The notes beneath the pieces are model-generated. The model was given only the letters and a program-made list of their open reading frames with translations, did not search any database and was not told the origin of the DNA. A DNA stretch of 64,000 bases from NCBI GenBank assembly GCA_021234155.1, contig JAJEKV010000002.1:7023046-7087045 (forward strand), given 5' to 3'. Source of the DNA: Isoetes taiwanensis (taxonomy: Eukaryota; Streptophyta; Lycopodiopsida; Isoetales; Isoetaceae). The position numbers were made by a program, and so were the translations under genes. Numbering within the stretch: the first letter of the stretch is position 1; each line of letters begins with the position of its first letter. Below are positions 35,836 to 46,487 of this stretch, one piece after another.

Positions 35836-35917
35836 CACAGCCTAAATCATATAGAAACTGTTGTGAGAAAGCTATGCAAATGTACGTTTTGCACGAGGAA
35901 CCATTTTTTTGTGATAT

Positions 35918-36070
35918 CATGTTCAACAAGTTACATATGCGCTCGAATTCTTTACCATATCAGGTATTCATGTTCAACAAGTTACATATGCTCTTAAATT
36001 CTTCACCATATCAAGTATTCATGTTCAACAAGTTACATATGCTCTCAAATGTCTGCAATTCAGACACCCA
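35918..36070 (-). repeat. 51-bp tandem repeat, 3 copies, 3' flank of the F-box gene
   Basis: Units start CATGTTCAACAAGTTACATA at 35918, 35969 and 36020, immediately downstream of the F-box stop codon on the minus strand. They may be transcribed as 3' UTR. Confidence 0.9.
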
Positions 36071-37243
36071 TTACTTGTCATTGTTTAATAGGTTATGAAG
36101 TGATGGCTTGAAGGCGAACACAAGAGTGTGTTTTGGATATTGTACACAGTCAGCCACTAGACTCCACTTATTTTCTTCTATGTCGAAGGCATCAAAATAA
36201 TCACAAGTAAATGCCTGGTTAGAATGACAAAAGTACAATCGTTTGCCATCCTTTACAATCATTTTGAGTTCCTGCCAAGCTTCTATAGATGCATAGGGTG
36301 GAGCGGTTATTGATCTGAGGAAACTCCATTCACATTTGCCTGTATCAAACGTCCAGAATGCATATTCTAGAACAGTGTCTTCGATGACACCAATAAGCAA
36401 AACACGTCCGTTAAGGTCAAATAAATGAGGTTGGAAGTTGAGGTTGAACCTCTTGGAAGGTTGGGGTAGGAGAGTTGTCTCCCCAAGGCTTATGTCATAT
36501 TTTAGGAAGGAACAGTTGGGAGGGCCATGTACGAGAAACATATAGGCAACATTTTGAATGACGAGCAGATGAAAGCTAGAAGAGAGAGGAAGGCGCTGAA
36601 TAAGCTTCCAAGCAGAAGAATCTATGGGATGTGAAGCATCGGAGCGAGGGGCTGTGAAATCAGCAACAAATACATGGTGGTAGAAGCTAGTACAGCCGAC
36701 GAAGAGAAACAGAAAGAAGCCGTGATGGCGGTGAGGAAAGAGGAAGAATTTGAACCGTGAAATAGGAAGAAAGAGCCGTGATGGCAGTGCGGATTTGTAA
36801 GGAAGCGGGAGCTTCAAACTCTGCCCTAACAGAGGGTTACATACCACCACATGGCGCGCTTTTTTATGGAGGAAGCATACTAAGCCGCCTGCAGAAGCCA
36901 CTGGCGTGTAACTGCCCGGATCAACGTCCTTGCATAATGCCCTAAAAGGCAGCTTCCAGCAATCTGTCCATGGATCATACATCCACCATGATCCGGCGAT
37001 GCAGTTTTGTACAAACTTTATATCCACCGTTGTAAGGACGGAAGAAGCGGATTCGGATTCGGATTCGCAATCTTTCATGTAAGTCTCTGACACCAGAAGC
37101 TCTTTCCAATCCTTGCACACTGATCTCAATCGTAGCATGTCTTTCCATGGCAATTTACGTATTATGCCATTCACCAGAAGTTTATTGTCTAGCTTTCTCC
37201 ATGGCCATGGCAATAGCCCCTGTTTTTCCTCTGGCCGCTTCAT
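36071..37243 (-). CDS. F-box protein with F-box-associated (kelch-like) C-terminal region
   Basis: A single-exon 390-codon frame. Residues about 18-50 form the F-box: LVNGIIRKLPWKDMLRLRSV followed by CKDWKELL, the helix that docks on SKP1 in an SCF ubiquitin ligase. The rest resembles the beta-propeller-like F-box-associated region (WWMYDPWTDCWKLPF near 90, VVCNPLLGQSLKLPL near 135, NGRVLLIG near 275), which recruits the target. An acidic Ser/Glu run (CESESESASS) sits near residue 60. The start is supported by a TATA box 41 bases upstream and by the F-box beginning soon after Met. No lesions were seen. This is the intact parent of the fragments at 17.9-19.35 and 32.1 kb. The substrate is unknown. 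Confidence 0.88.
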   Translation of the reverse strand: MKRPEEKQGLLPWPWRKLDNKLLVNGIIRKLPWKDMLRLRSVCKDWKELLVSETYMKDCESESESASSVLTTVDIKFVQNCIAGSWWMYDPWTDCWKLPFRALCKDVDPGSYTPVASAGGLVCFLHKKARHVVVCNPLLGQSLKLPLPYKSALPSRLFLPISRFKFFLFPHRHHGFFLFLFVGCTSFYHHVFVADFTAPRSDASHPIDSSAWKLIQRLPLSSSFHLLVIQNVAYMFLVHGPPNCSFLKYDISLGETTLLPQPSKRFNLNFQPHLFDLNGRVLLIGVIEDTVLEYAFWTFDTGKCEWSFLRSITAPPYASIEAWQELKMIVKDGKRLYFCHSNQAFTCDYFDAFDIEENKWSLVADCVQYPKHTLVFAFKPSLHNLLNNDK

Positions 37244-37283
37244 ATTCTCACTTGGTTCTGTTTCTTCTTCTTAGAAGAAGCCC

Positions 37284-37294
37284 TTTTATATAGA
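37284..37294 (-). promoter_or_regulatory. TATA box of the F-box gene
   Basis: The minus strand reads CTATATAAAAGGG, about 41-50 bases upstream of the ATG at 37243, implying a leader of 10-25 bases. Confidence 0.7.
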
Positions 37295-37439
37295 CTGCCT
37301 TCCTATTTCAAGTAATCCCTTTAGTCAAGTAATGCCTTTTTGTGCCTTTTTTAGTGCCCTTTTTAGTGCGCTTTTAAGCTCAATGTTCAGATTTACTTCA
37401 CTGGCAAGTGCCACATCCGTGCTCTAGGCATTGAGGAGC

Positions 37440-37920
37440 TGATTTGAGGTGGGCATTTGTGGATTATGCGTTTCAGCATGGCAAGTAAGTAGTTAAACCA
37501 AGTTCTCAATATCTGAATTTTGGCATTGGTCATTTTATGTCACATTGAAGAATGTGGAGAAAAGATCCTAAGTCTTGCATTTTCTGCATTTAAAATTACT
37601 TGCCTTCTATATATCTTACCATGCCAAACTACTAAATCGTTTCCAACTGCCCTGGCTGATTTGAGGTGGGCATTTGTGGATTATACGTTTTAGTTAGTAG
37701 TACTCAGTCTCTAAATTTTGGCATTGGGCATTTACGCAATATTCTGAAGCGCCCAGACCGTTTTTGCATCGCCAACAAAATATTTTTCCTTTCCTTCATC
37801 ATCCAATCAACTGTATATGCATCCTTACAGAGTATTCTGAAGCGCCCGATGCATTCTTGCACCACTAACCAAACATTTTCCGTTTCCTTCATCACCCAAT
37901 CAGCTCTATATAGATCGACT
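37440..37920. repeat. direct duplications upstream of the F-box gene
   Basis: GATTTGAGGTGGGCATTTGT plus GGATTATRCGTTT occurs at about 37441 and 37659. A second pair, ATTCTGAAGCGCCCxGAxxx through TTCCTTCATCAYCCAATCAR, occurs at about 37741 and 37839. A 60-bp stretch at 37588-37648 (ATTACTTGCCTTCT then CTTACCATGCCAAACTAC) recurs at 39868-39920, flanking the retroelement debris. Confidence 0.8.
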
Positions 37921-37989
37921 CTACATCGAAAAATGACATAAGCACTCTGGTATGTATTCGAAATTCATTACTGTATTTTACGATGTTAC

Positions 37990-38370
37990 ATAATGTAGTA
38001 ATTTATCTCATTTGCAATTAAGACAGTGAGTTCAAACTTCAAAATTTCCATAGGTGACATTTACATCAATGTCATACATCCATTCCGTGATCAAAGACTT
38101 GGTAAAATCATCGACCAATTCTAGAGTTCAGTAAGTAGACCCTTGACATTTAGCTTTTATTCAATAAATATTTGCTTAATCTAATAACTCATCTTATCTG
38201 CAATTAAAACATTTCCGATCTTTCATAGACGACATTTACATCACTTTCAAACGTTCATGCCGTGATTGTCGAAGTGCCGTTTAGCCAGTGGAATTGTCGA
38301 AGTGCTCTAGAATCCAGTAAGTACATTTCTCACATTTACCTTTTATTAGACGAATATTTGTTTAATGCTA
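37990..38370. repeat. tandem duplication, unit about 190 bp
   Basis: Two diverged copies share ATTTGCAATTAAGAC or TCTGCAATTAAAAC, GACATTTACATCAMTKTCA, CCGTGATYRWMGA, CCAGTAAGTA or TCAGTAAGTA, and CATTTACCTTTTATT-type ends. No coding sequence was recognised. Confidence 0.65.
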
Positions 38371-38439
38371 CTATGAGACTATTAAAGGATTATAAAATCT
38401 AGCAAGATCACTGCTTCCATTTAGCTTCCTCTCCATGAA

Positions 38440-39130
38440 TGTTTACTTGATATCAAACCATAATATTGCACGAATAGTTCCTTCAAACTGAACCATAATT
38501 GTGCCTTTGCCATGTACTTCAATAGAGAATTTATTGCCCACAAATACTTGTTTCTCTAGAGAGGGCTCTATATTTTGAAGGTTTTGTCGCAATGATGTCA
38601 TATGCATAGAGGCTGCAGAGTCTAACCAAATTACTTCATCAGTGTTTTCTGCGCAGAAATTATGCACCATAAGAACTCTGCCTCCCGGTTTATTATCCCT
38701 TTGATCTTCGTTCTCTCTTCGATTTGATGTTAGATTGAATCTCCTTGGGGCATTTTTACTCCTTCCGATAGGTAATCACACTTTACAATATTTATTCAAA
38801 CTAGGCCCTGGAATTCTACATCTAAAACAAAAGTCTCTCTTTTCTCTTTCAAATTTATTCTGTGAAATATTGAAGGATTCTTTATTACCACTGTTTGAAT
38901 TGGCAGCCTGTATCTTTCTAAAATGTTTCTTCTTGTTTCCAATAAAGAAAGCTGAAGTCTTTGTGCTCCTTATGTCCTTCAACTTCCTTTCTTCTTCCAA
39001 TAATGCTGATACTAATGATTCTATGGACAAATTAGGAAATTTATAAGGGTAGTGACAGCAGAACGATAATTAGGAGCTAATCCTTTTAATAATACTGTCA
39101 TTTGATCTTTTACTGACACTACCGTTGAAA
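38440..39130 (-). pseudogene. Ty1/copia gag-protease fragment, decayed
   Basis: Minus-strand pieces in two frames follow copia order. First is the end of the gag capsid domain, NFPNLS then SLVSALLEEERKLKD (38985-39030). Next is a degenerate zinc knuckle CFRCRIPG...YC (about 38780-38830). Last is the protease entrance with WLDSAASMHMTS (38590-38625) and VFVGNKFSIEVHGKGTI. The usual protease triad D-S/T-G is D-S-A here and the knuckle His is lost. Nothing of integrase or RT follows below 38440. Confidence 0.75.
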
Positions 39131-39357
39131 TATGTTCAATACTCCACCTCATCTATATTAGCCACGTCATAGTATGACATGGCATTCATGTAAACGGTCG
39201 TGTCCTTGCTTGGCCAATAGTCGTGCCTATTCATAGAGTCTGCATATATCAGAAGTTACGGTTGGAGCTTGTTCAACCAGTTTTTTATATTGAATATATA
39301 TTGCATTGTAGTTATCTCTATTCTTTCCTTGAATTTATCATAGTATTAGAGCCTGCG
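39131..39357 (+). mobile_element. probable LTR end and primer-binding site of a second LTR element
   Basis: TTTATCA at 39336-39342 followed by TAGTATTAGAGCCTGCG resembles an LTR end plus a decayed TGGTATCAGAGCC initiator-Met primer site. The LTR start is uncertain, possibly TGTTCAATACTCC near 39132. The orientation is opposite to the copia fragment. Confidence 0.4.
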
Positions 39358-39388
39358 TGCTCTTAATCCGATCCTGGGAGAAGAAACT

Positions 39389-39823
39389 ATGAAGAACGAG
39401 GTAGGCGAGCCTCCTTCTCAAATGAAGAATTCTAGAAAGAAGAAATCACTTGGAATGAAGGCTAGATTGAGGAAAAACTTGAAGGTATTTACTTTAAAAG
39501 CTAAAACCATTATATCTTGCTTTTCCATTCCGGCTTGCATTCTGGAGGATGATAGAATTGTGGCACAAAATTTCATTACAAATGCCCAAGTTCTTAGAGA
39601 AGAATCAGAGGCCGAAATTAAAGATGAGGTTGAAACTGTAGTAGGAGGCCAGATCGAATGGGAGGGCACGAAGATGAATTGGCCTCCGCAAATAGAAGCC
39701 GAAGTTGTCCAAGAATGCTCAGTTGGGGACGTGATTGAGGAGCAAGAATGGAGGTGCCCAGGAAAAAGAAGGAAAAAGAGGGCCAGAGTGAATACCCAAC
39801 CCTCGATGAAGAAGGATCTATAG
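39389..39823 (+). CDS. 144-codon ORF following a primer-site-like sequence, unknown
   Basis: The ORF begins at ATG 39389, 30-odd bases after the primer-site-like TAGTATTAGAGCC, where a retroelement leader or gag would start. The product has a basic N-terminus (SRKKKSLGMKARLRKN), a hydrophobic middle (IISCFSIPACIL), an acidic central part (ESEAEIKDEVETVVGGQIE) and a basic end (GKRRKKRARV). No gag motif was recognised. It may be a non-coding leader that happens to be open, or a lineage-specific protein. Confidence 0.3.
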   Translation: MKNEVGEPPSQMKNSRKKKSLGMKARLRKNLKVFTLKAKTIISCFSIPACILEDDRIVAQNFITNAQVLREESEAEIKDEVETVVGGQIEWEGTKMNWPPQIEAEVVQECSVGDVIEEQEWRCPGKRRKKRARVNTQPSMKKDL

Positions 39824-40064
39824 AAAACTCTGGAAATCCTTGAAGAAAAAGTTGCCACAGCATTCAAAATTACTTGCCTTCTAATATCTTACCATGCCAA
39901 ACTACCATATCATTTCCAGATGCTCTATCCCCTAATAGCTTCATACGATAGCAACTTAATGAGAAGAATTTGAAGCAGATGCATGAGATCAAACTTCATG
40001 ACCAAGAAAAACGAAATTTTGTGATCGAAAAACAATAATCCAGCAAGAAAAATAAAATTTGCAC

Positions 40065-40130
40065 ATGGACCCATAGACCGATTGGTCTCCGTGGACGATA
40101 AAAGTTCCTTCCTTCCTTTTAAAAATTAGT
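40065..40130 (+). mobile_element. 5'-truncated LINE 3' end
   Basis: GGACCCATAGACCGATTGGT then CTCCGTGGACGATAAAAG matches in reverse complement the 3' end of the LINE at about 34228-34265. It is followed by TTCCTTCCTTCCTTTT, a simple tail. Only about 50 bp of the element is present, typical of extreme 5' truncation. Confidence 0.7.
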
Positions 40131-40222
40131 TGAAAATTTTGATGCCCAATTTTTATTTTTCGAAAACCTCATACGTTTACGTTTGCCCAAGATTGAATGG
40201 AGGAGCAGCCATGATGGTCGGA

Positions 40223-42132
40223 TGTAACGAACCCAGTGGTTTAGACTAGCTTATAATTGCATGTTTCTAGTAGAAAGGTAAGGGGCGTAGTGGCTTGCCT
40301 TGTGTCCGTATTAGATTGTGTAAGATCATGGTTGATATGCTTACATGGGTGTGTTGGGGCGGCATTTAATCTACAAAAACACATTAGCTAAGGTTATTAA
40401 ACCCTTAAAAGGTTAAATTCAAAAGAGTGAGCACCCCTAAATAGGGGAAGAGCAGAATCGTGGCTGCCAGATAGCAGGATCTCGATTAGAAGGAGATCGG
40501 AGGCTGAGCAAGGAAGGAGAGTCTAAATCATATAATTCAGGTGGGGATTGGTTGTGTGTCTGGATTTTACGGCATTATTGTGGATCGGCTTGTGTAGAAC
40601 AGATTTTTGTGAAGTCTAGATGCCATGGAAGCCATCATCTGTGACCCAAATCTCAGCCCCTATGTAGAATCCGTCATGTTAATTGTCATGTAAACCCAAA
40701 ACCAGTAGAATCGACCTTTAGAATTTGGAAATCCAAGCTTGCATCTGATTTCCGTGAAGAACCATCATTTTGCTTGTCTACCTTCTCTGCCTTGGAATGA
40801 TCTATAGATTCATTTTTTCCCCTGATTCTGTTCTCAAAGATAGTTCTTCGTCTTCTAAATCAATTTTCGGAAGGAATCCCTGGCTTGGGTGAGCTAGGAA
40901 ATCCAGTCGGCCAGGCCAAAAAGGACGCTGATGTGGGCGCCGAAGATTCTGTTACAGGTTTTTTTTAATTGTTATTGAAGGGGATACCAGGGTCCAGTAT
41001 CCCCATACCTTTAGAATTTTATATCAAAGTTAAAGTTTTAAAACCTTAAGTCGTTTTATATTTGTAGTTTTTCCATTGACCAACCTGCTAGGCAATATAC
41101 CTTATGAGACCCAAGATCCCAGCTAGCCGAGAAACTGGAGTTTTATCCTTGATATCCTAATCAATATGACCCTGTCTTAGAATTTGATAAATTGTTGCCG
41201 ACTCTTAAAAACTATCTAGGGATTGAATGTTGTTGCCAGTTCGGTATTAGGAGAAGTACCTGCCTTACTAGTATCTGATGTGGGATGTTTCCACGTGCAC
41301 GTAAATTTGAGCTTGCTTTTTAAATATGAATAAGATTTGGGTAACTCTACGAAAATTGCAATATATATAGATCTGAGATGGTATTATGTGATATGATGCA
41401 TTTGCATTACCTGATGTTGTGCATTGCATTCAACGGCCCACTTTCGGAGGGGTGGGGTGGCCGTGCAACTCCGCATCTGTGCCAGATGGCCTGACGGATG
41501 AGTTAAATCTTGTACGTACAAATGGAGAGAGTGGTCCCTTTGGGGTCGCCAACCAAGGATTACGCTTGTCATGTAGTTTTGATGGAATATGTAGTTATGA
41601 AATGTGCTAACCTATGGAGGGTGAGTATTGACGGAGCAGGTAAATAATGTATATTTGTTATGAATGAATATGAAGATCACAATGCTCCTCCCCACTTAGT
41701 CCTTGTGGACTAACCCCGGGTGTCTGTTTGTATTTAAGGTAGCACGTCTTGAGGCTACCATCGTCTTGAACCTGGATTTCTTCGTCACATGGTGGTTCAA
41801 TGAGACGGAAAATGAACCCGCCCTGATGTCCAAAGAAAGAGTTTATGAGATAATCATGTCATTGTTCAGGCAATTGTACTATGAGCAGCTGGCCCGGAGC
41901 GTGATGGGGAGTCTTCTTTCGGGGGCAGCTCTAGCAATTCCTCCTCGTCACTTCGAGGAGGGGGAGGAAGGGGACAGGCATGAGTGATTGTATTGCTTGG
42001 GTTTGTATATAACGTGTGGGTGTGGGTGTGATCTTTTTATGTTGGTGCAATGTAAAATTATCATTTATGTGTGGCCCTGGCCTTTATGTGAATTTTTGTT
42101 GTAACGAAGTATTATGAATAAAAGTTCAGTGT
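40223..42132 (+). mobile_element. inverted U3-R copy (LTR lacking U5)
   Basis: The sequence is the reverse complement of 51830-53840. It opens TGTAACGAACCCAGTGG and ends GAATAAAAGTTCAGTGT, just after the polyadenylation signal. About 55-75 bases of U5, ending GGTCTGTTTCA in the complete LTR, are missing. No element body follows it in its own orientation. Confidence 0.85.
41703..41987 (+). CDS. LTR-embedded ORF, copy in the inverted LTR
   Basis: 94 codons, with WTNPGCLFVFK, RLEATIVLNLDFFVTWWFNE, then MSKERVYEIIMSLFRQLYYE. It is homologous to the ORFs at 42264-42572 and 51854-52264. A deletion and frame change alter the C-terminus relative to the other copies (QL followed by ARSVMGSLL). Function is unknown. 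Confidence 0.45.
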   Translation: MWTNPGCLFVFKVARLEATIVLNLDFFVTWWFNETENEPALMSKERVYEIIMSLFRQLYYEQLARSVMGSLLSGAALAIPPRHFEEGEEGDRHE

Positions 42133-42263
42133 TTCTTAACTTTTATTCATAATGCTTTGTTACAACACATAAAGGCCAGGGCCACACATAAATAATAATT
42201 TCACATTGCACCAATATAAAAAGATCACACACACACGTTATATACATAACCCAAGCAACACAA

Positions 42264-42572
42264 TCACTCGTGCCTGTCCCCTTCCTCCCCCTCCTCGGTA
42301 GTGACAGAGGAGGAATTGCTAGAGCTGCCCCCGGAAGAAGACTCCCCATCACGCTCCGGGACCCAGACCTCGATTTGAGGTTGCAGCTGCTCATAGTACA
42401 ATTGCCTGAACAATGACATGATTACCTCATAAACTCTTTCTTTGGACATTAGGGCGGGTTCATCTTCCGTCTCATTAAACCACCATGTGACGAAGGAATC
42501 CAGGTTCAAGACGATGGTAGCCTCAGGACGTGCCATCTTAAATACAATCAGGTACCCGGGGTTAGTCCACAA
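42264..42572 (-). CDS. LTR-embedded ORF, copy in the 3' LTR
   Basis: 102 codons in the sense orientation of the element: MWTNPGYLIVFKMARPEATI, then TWWFNETEDEPALMSKERVY, LFRQLYYEQLQPQIE, and an acidic Ser/Gly-rich end (ESSSGGSSSNSSSV, EEGEEGDRHE). This is the longest undisturbed version. A second start at MARPE is possible. It lies downstream of the TATA-like ATATATATAGATC (plus about 42873-42885), so it may sit in the R leader of the transcript. No family was recognised. Confidence 0.5.
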   Translation of the reverse strand: MWTNPGYLIVFKMARPEATIVLNLDSFVTWWFNETEDEPALMSKERVYEVIMSLFRQLYYEQLQPQIEVWVPERDGESSSGGSSSNSSSVTTEEGEEGDRHE

Positions 42573-44210
42573 GGACTAAGTGGGGAGGAGCATTGGGATC
42601 TTCATATTCATTCATAACAAATATACATTATTTACCTGTTCCGTCAATACTCCCCTTGCATAGGTTAAGCATATTCCATAACTACATATTCCATGCATAA
42701 CTACATGACAAGCTAATCCTTGGGTGGCGACCCCAAGGGGACCACTCTCTCCATCTGTACGTACAGGATTTAACTTATCTGTCAGGCCATCTGGCACGGA
42801 TGCGTAGTTACACGGCCACCCCACCCCTCCGAAGGTGGGCCGTGTAACCATATCACATAATACCATCTCAGATCTATATATATTGCAATTTTCATAGAGT
42901 GACCCAAACCCTATTCATATTTAAAAAGCAACCTCAAATTTACGTGCACGTGTAAACATCCCACATCAGATATTAGTAAAGCAGGTACTTCTCCTAATAC
43001 CGGACTAGCAACAACATTTAATCCCTAGATAGTTTTTAAGAGCCGGCAACAATTTATCAAATTCTAAGACAGGGTCATATGATTAGGATATCAAGGATAA
43101 AACTCCAGTTTCTCAGCTAGCTGGGATCTTGGGTCTCATAAGGTATATTGCCTAGCAGGTTGGTCAATAGGAAAACTACAAATGTAAAACAACTTAAGGT
43201 TTTAAAACTTTAACTTTAATATAAAACTAGTTACGGTGCCCAGCGTTGCTGGGCATAAGTTAGAAACTTGTAAATGTCTCCTCTATTATATTCGTCATAT
43301 TGATGTAGACAACTATTCTATGATACATATTTCCACACCTTAGAATTTCATCGTGTGCTTTCCAAGCATACCAGTCTAACATGAAAGGGGCAAATGAAGA
43401 TGCTTATGCTTATGAGAAGAAAAGCGATAATTAAGAAGGTTTTCCGATCTATAAGGTCAAACTGTACATTACGGGTGTGTTTGAACTGTAAGTTTGAATT
43501 TCCTGTATGTTGGGCTACGCTAGAGGGATTCTCATTTCTAAATAGGGTTGATTCATTATGAAATTGTACATGTAAGATTTGTTAACCTTTGTTACGGTTA
43601 GAGGAGCTTGAATATATGCATGAGTTCTCTTTTCTATAGCCTAGCATTTTAGGCTGATTCATCAAGAAATTGTACATGTAAGATTCGTTAACCTTTATAA
43701 GGTTTGTTAACCTTTGTTGGACTTGAATGTTTGCATTGGTAATTCCCTAACCTTTGTTAAGCTTGGAGAAGCTTGAATATATGCATTGGTAATGCCTGCA
43801 TATTGCGTATTCATGAAGTTGAATGTAATTTGGATTGGCATCTTCTGTGTTTTAACATGCAACTTCATTTCTATTCTATTCTATCCATGCGTATTTCAGA
43901 ATAAAAAACATCAAGTTCCTTCAAGAATTAAAAAACCATTATTGTATCTCTAGTGATGTTCCAACGTTTCATCTAATTTTCCTACACTCTTTGTCCTACA
44001 CTCTTATAATGCCTTGTCCTTTTATGAACTATGTTAACAATATTCAAATAGGCAAGGAATCTTTGATCTTGTTAAGCATAGCTGAGCTTGTGCCTGCAAT
44101 CTAGGCCAAGAGAAACATGATGCGAGGCAAAAAACAATTGAAGGAAAAGATCAATTAAAACAAAATGTTGGGTTGATTAAAATTAATGGCATTTCCAACA
44201 GCCAAACATA

Positions 44211-44520
44211 AATGTTTATTCATCACTCCAGTTCCTGATATCCGAGGTATTTTTGAAGGTGACTATGAGTATGTTTCCTACTGTCTCTATCTGCTCTGCA
44301 TCAGTAACAGTAATCCTTAGCTATTCTGCCTTAAATATTGGTTTGTGAAGATGCCTATGCCGGTCAATACGTCTGATCTCAGACACATGTTTGTTTCAAA
44401 AAGAACAAACATGATCAGTCAAACAGTGAGTCCTTACACTTATAAGATCATCTTCTTCATAAAAAGCGCATGTTGATTCATCTATAGCGATGCTTACGCC
44501 TCTATAAGGAGCATAATAAA
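44211..44520 (-). pseudogene. captured gene fragment in the Helitron, unknown family
   Basis: Minus-strand frames with stops and shifts read protein-like. One is VSIAIDESTCAFYEEDDLIS then VRTHCLTDHVCSF. It is followed in another frame by VSEIRRIDRHRHLHKPIFKA, LRITVTDAEQIETVGNILIV and TFKNTSDIRNWSDE. Helitrons commonly carry pieces of host genes; no parent gene was recognised here. Confidence 0.35.
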
Positions 44521-44946
44521 AGATGCATGAGATATGACAATATAAAGACAAAATGAGAAATCAACTCAACTTTGAATGCCTCTGGCAAGTTGTGACCGAC
44601 AACATGTTGTGCATCAAGCTTTGAATTAATGTCCACTTTCCACCTTTTACGCCCAACACGCCCAACTTTGCATTTTGCCGAGTGCAGTCTTTGTTACTTC
44701 TAAACAACATGGATGAATTTGGTGTTTCTTTTCTTTGCTCTTTTATGTTACCGGAGTGCCTAGCATATATATTTTTTTTTTTCAAAGGTAGGGAGTGGAC
44801 CTTGTACATTTATGATCAATTCTTGCCGGCTACAACATAATGGTGACAAATTGTGACAATGAAAAAATCATTAACCCAAAATGTGGGTGCTCTTGGATGG
44901 TTGACTTGGTTACTATGAAGATTGTTTCTACCATCTTGACATCAAG

Positions 44947-45303
44947 ATGAACCATCGTTCCTTGATAGAAGAATCACGAAATTCGGAAGCTCTCTACCTT
45001 TGTCCCAACAATATCTTGGTGTCTAGCTCCAACCAAGCGGTGGGCTTTTCTACCGATGGCTGCACTAACTATCCACACTTTCGGCAAAACAATAAGCCAA
45101 CTAAGCAGATAATTCAACTAAGCGGATTCTTGATTCTCTCCATTTATAAGACCGCCAAGCAATACCTCGGTTATGCGACCAATAACAACATCGGTTGCGA
45201 CATTATATCACGAAATGAAGAAGTGAGAAGCATTATATCTGAAAGTTGTAGCAAATGGGTACAGAATATTGGCATAACTGCATGCACATTTACTTTGGCT
45301 TGA
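44947..45303 (+). other. 118-codon ORF in the Helitron
   Basis: A plus-strand ORF from ATG 44947 to TGA 45301-45303, polar in the first part (SLIEESRNSEALYLCPNN) and with LSGFLILSIYKTAKQYLGYA in the middle. It has no recognised domain. It could be captured host sequence or chance. Confidence 0.3.
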
Positions 45304-46163
45304 AAATGAAAAAAAAAATGCAAAAGAAACCTGGCACGAAGTGGTCGAAGTGGACCACAGCAACTAGTGCAAAAACAGGGCTTAGAATTTCTGTGAGTTC
45401 CCTTTTAAAAGTATATCTCTTGTAAGCTTCATGCATGATTATGTTATATTTTTGACTGAGCTATGCTACTGCATTTGAAATGATAAAGTAAGCTAGTTAA
45501 AATAATTGATACACAGCGATCTTCCAGACGAATTCAAGCTTGCCCATTCAAGTTTGTGTGCTGTAAGACTACTTTTAATAGAGGATGCAATATGGTAATG
45601 CTTGACTCAAATGAGGAATTATTAATAAGATTGCTAATGGATTAAAATACCTCCAGGGTTATTTTTATGGAATTTGAAAATTTTAAACATCCTTATGGAG
45701 AATAAACTGTGCGCAAGCTTCTTCTTTTATATCAATCCGCCCTGAGTAAGCCTCTTGTCATATGAGTCTTCAACAATTAGTGGTCTCCCCAATTTATAGT
45801 TTCGATACCCCTTTTTTGTAAGATAAAGGTTTTTTCCATAAAAATAGTTTGTCGAGACCCCTTTTTCGTTAATCGCCCCTCCCTTGTATATAGTGGGTTC
45901 GATGTACCTTTTCTTGCAACAAAGGCCTCTCCTTCCATATTTGGAACGACGTCTCCCTTTTTATATTAAAGGTTCCTTTAAACATAAAGGGACCCTTATA
46001 TACTCGTGGGCCCCCTTGAATAAATTCTTAGAGAATTCATCCCTTAATATTATCCTTGCCTCTATATTGCTAGACACCTTTTCTCCACGATCTAACATTG
46101 CCACCACCATTAGGGAAACCTCCTGTGCCTTTATTACCACCTTCAAGGAGCATGTAAGGCTCT

Positions 46164-46487
46164 TCACGCAGTGTGGCCGAAGCTAAGAAGAGATTTCGAA
46201 AGGAAGTAACAGAAGGAGAAAAGATCGACACACAGAGAATCATAAGTTTGTATCTCCTCTTCTGATAGAACTGCTTTGATCTGCCCAATCTCTACACTAT
46301 GCAACTGCGTGAAGCTAAGAAGAGATTTCGAAAGGAAGTAACAGAAGGGGAAAACAACAAATAGACATAGCCGAACTCCAGTATCCACCGAAAGAATAGG
46401 TAACCGAGATTGTTCGGAGAAGATCGTTACGGAGGAGGAGCTAGCGACTTCGAAGGTGCCTCTTGCCGCCCTCGCTAACCCTAACAA
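46164..46487 (-). other. 107-codon ORF with internal direct repeat, Helitron 5' part
   Basis: The minus-strand ORF begins MLGLARAARGTFEVASSSS. A 41-bp direct repeat, GCTAAGAAGAGATTTCGAAA then GGAAGTAACAGAAGGRGAAAA, at 46182 and 46313 gives the repeated FCYFLSKSLLSF. A T-rich run (A11 on plus at about 46485-46498) precedes it. It is possibly a captured 5' leader and first exon. Confidence 0.35.

Noticed and set aside
39418-39867. Minus-strand 149-codon ORF
   Set aside because: It is antisense to the plus-strand 144-codon ORF, with a Ser/Phe-rich composition typical of a complement of a Lys/Glu-rich frame.
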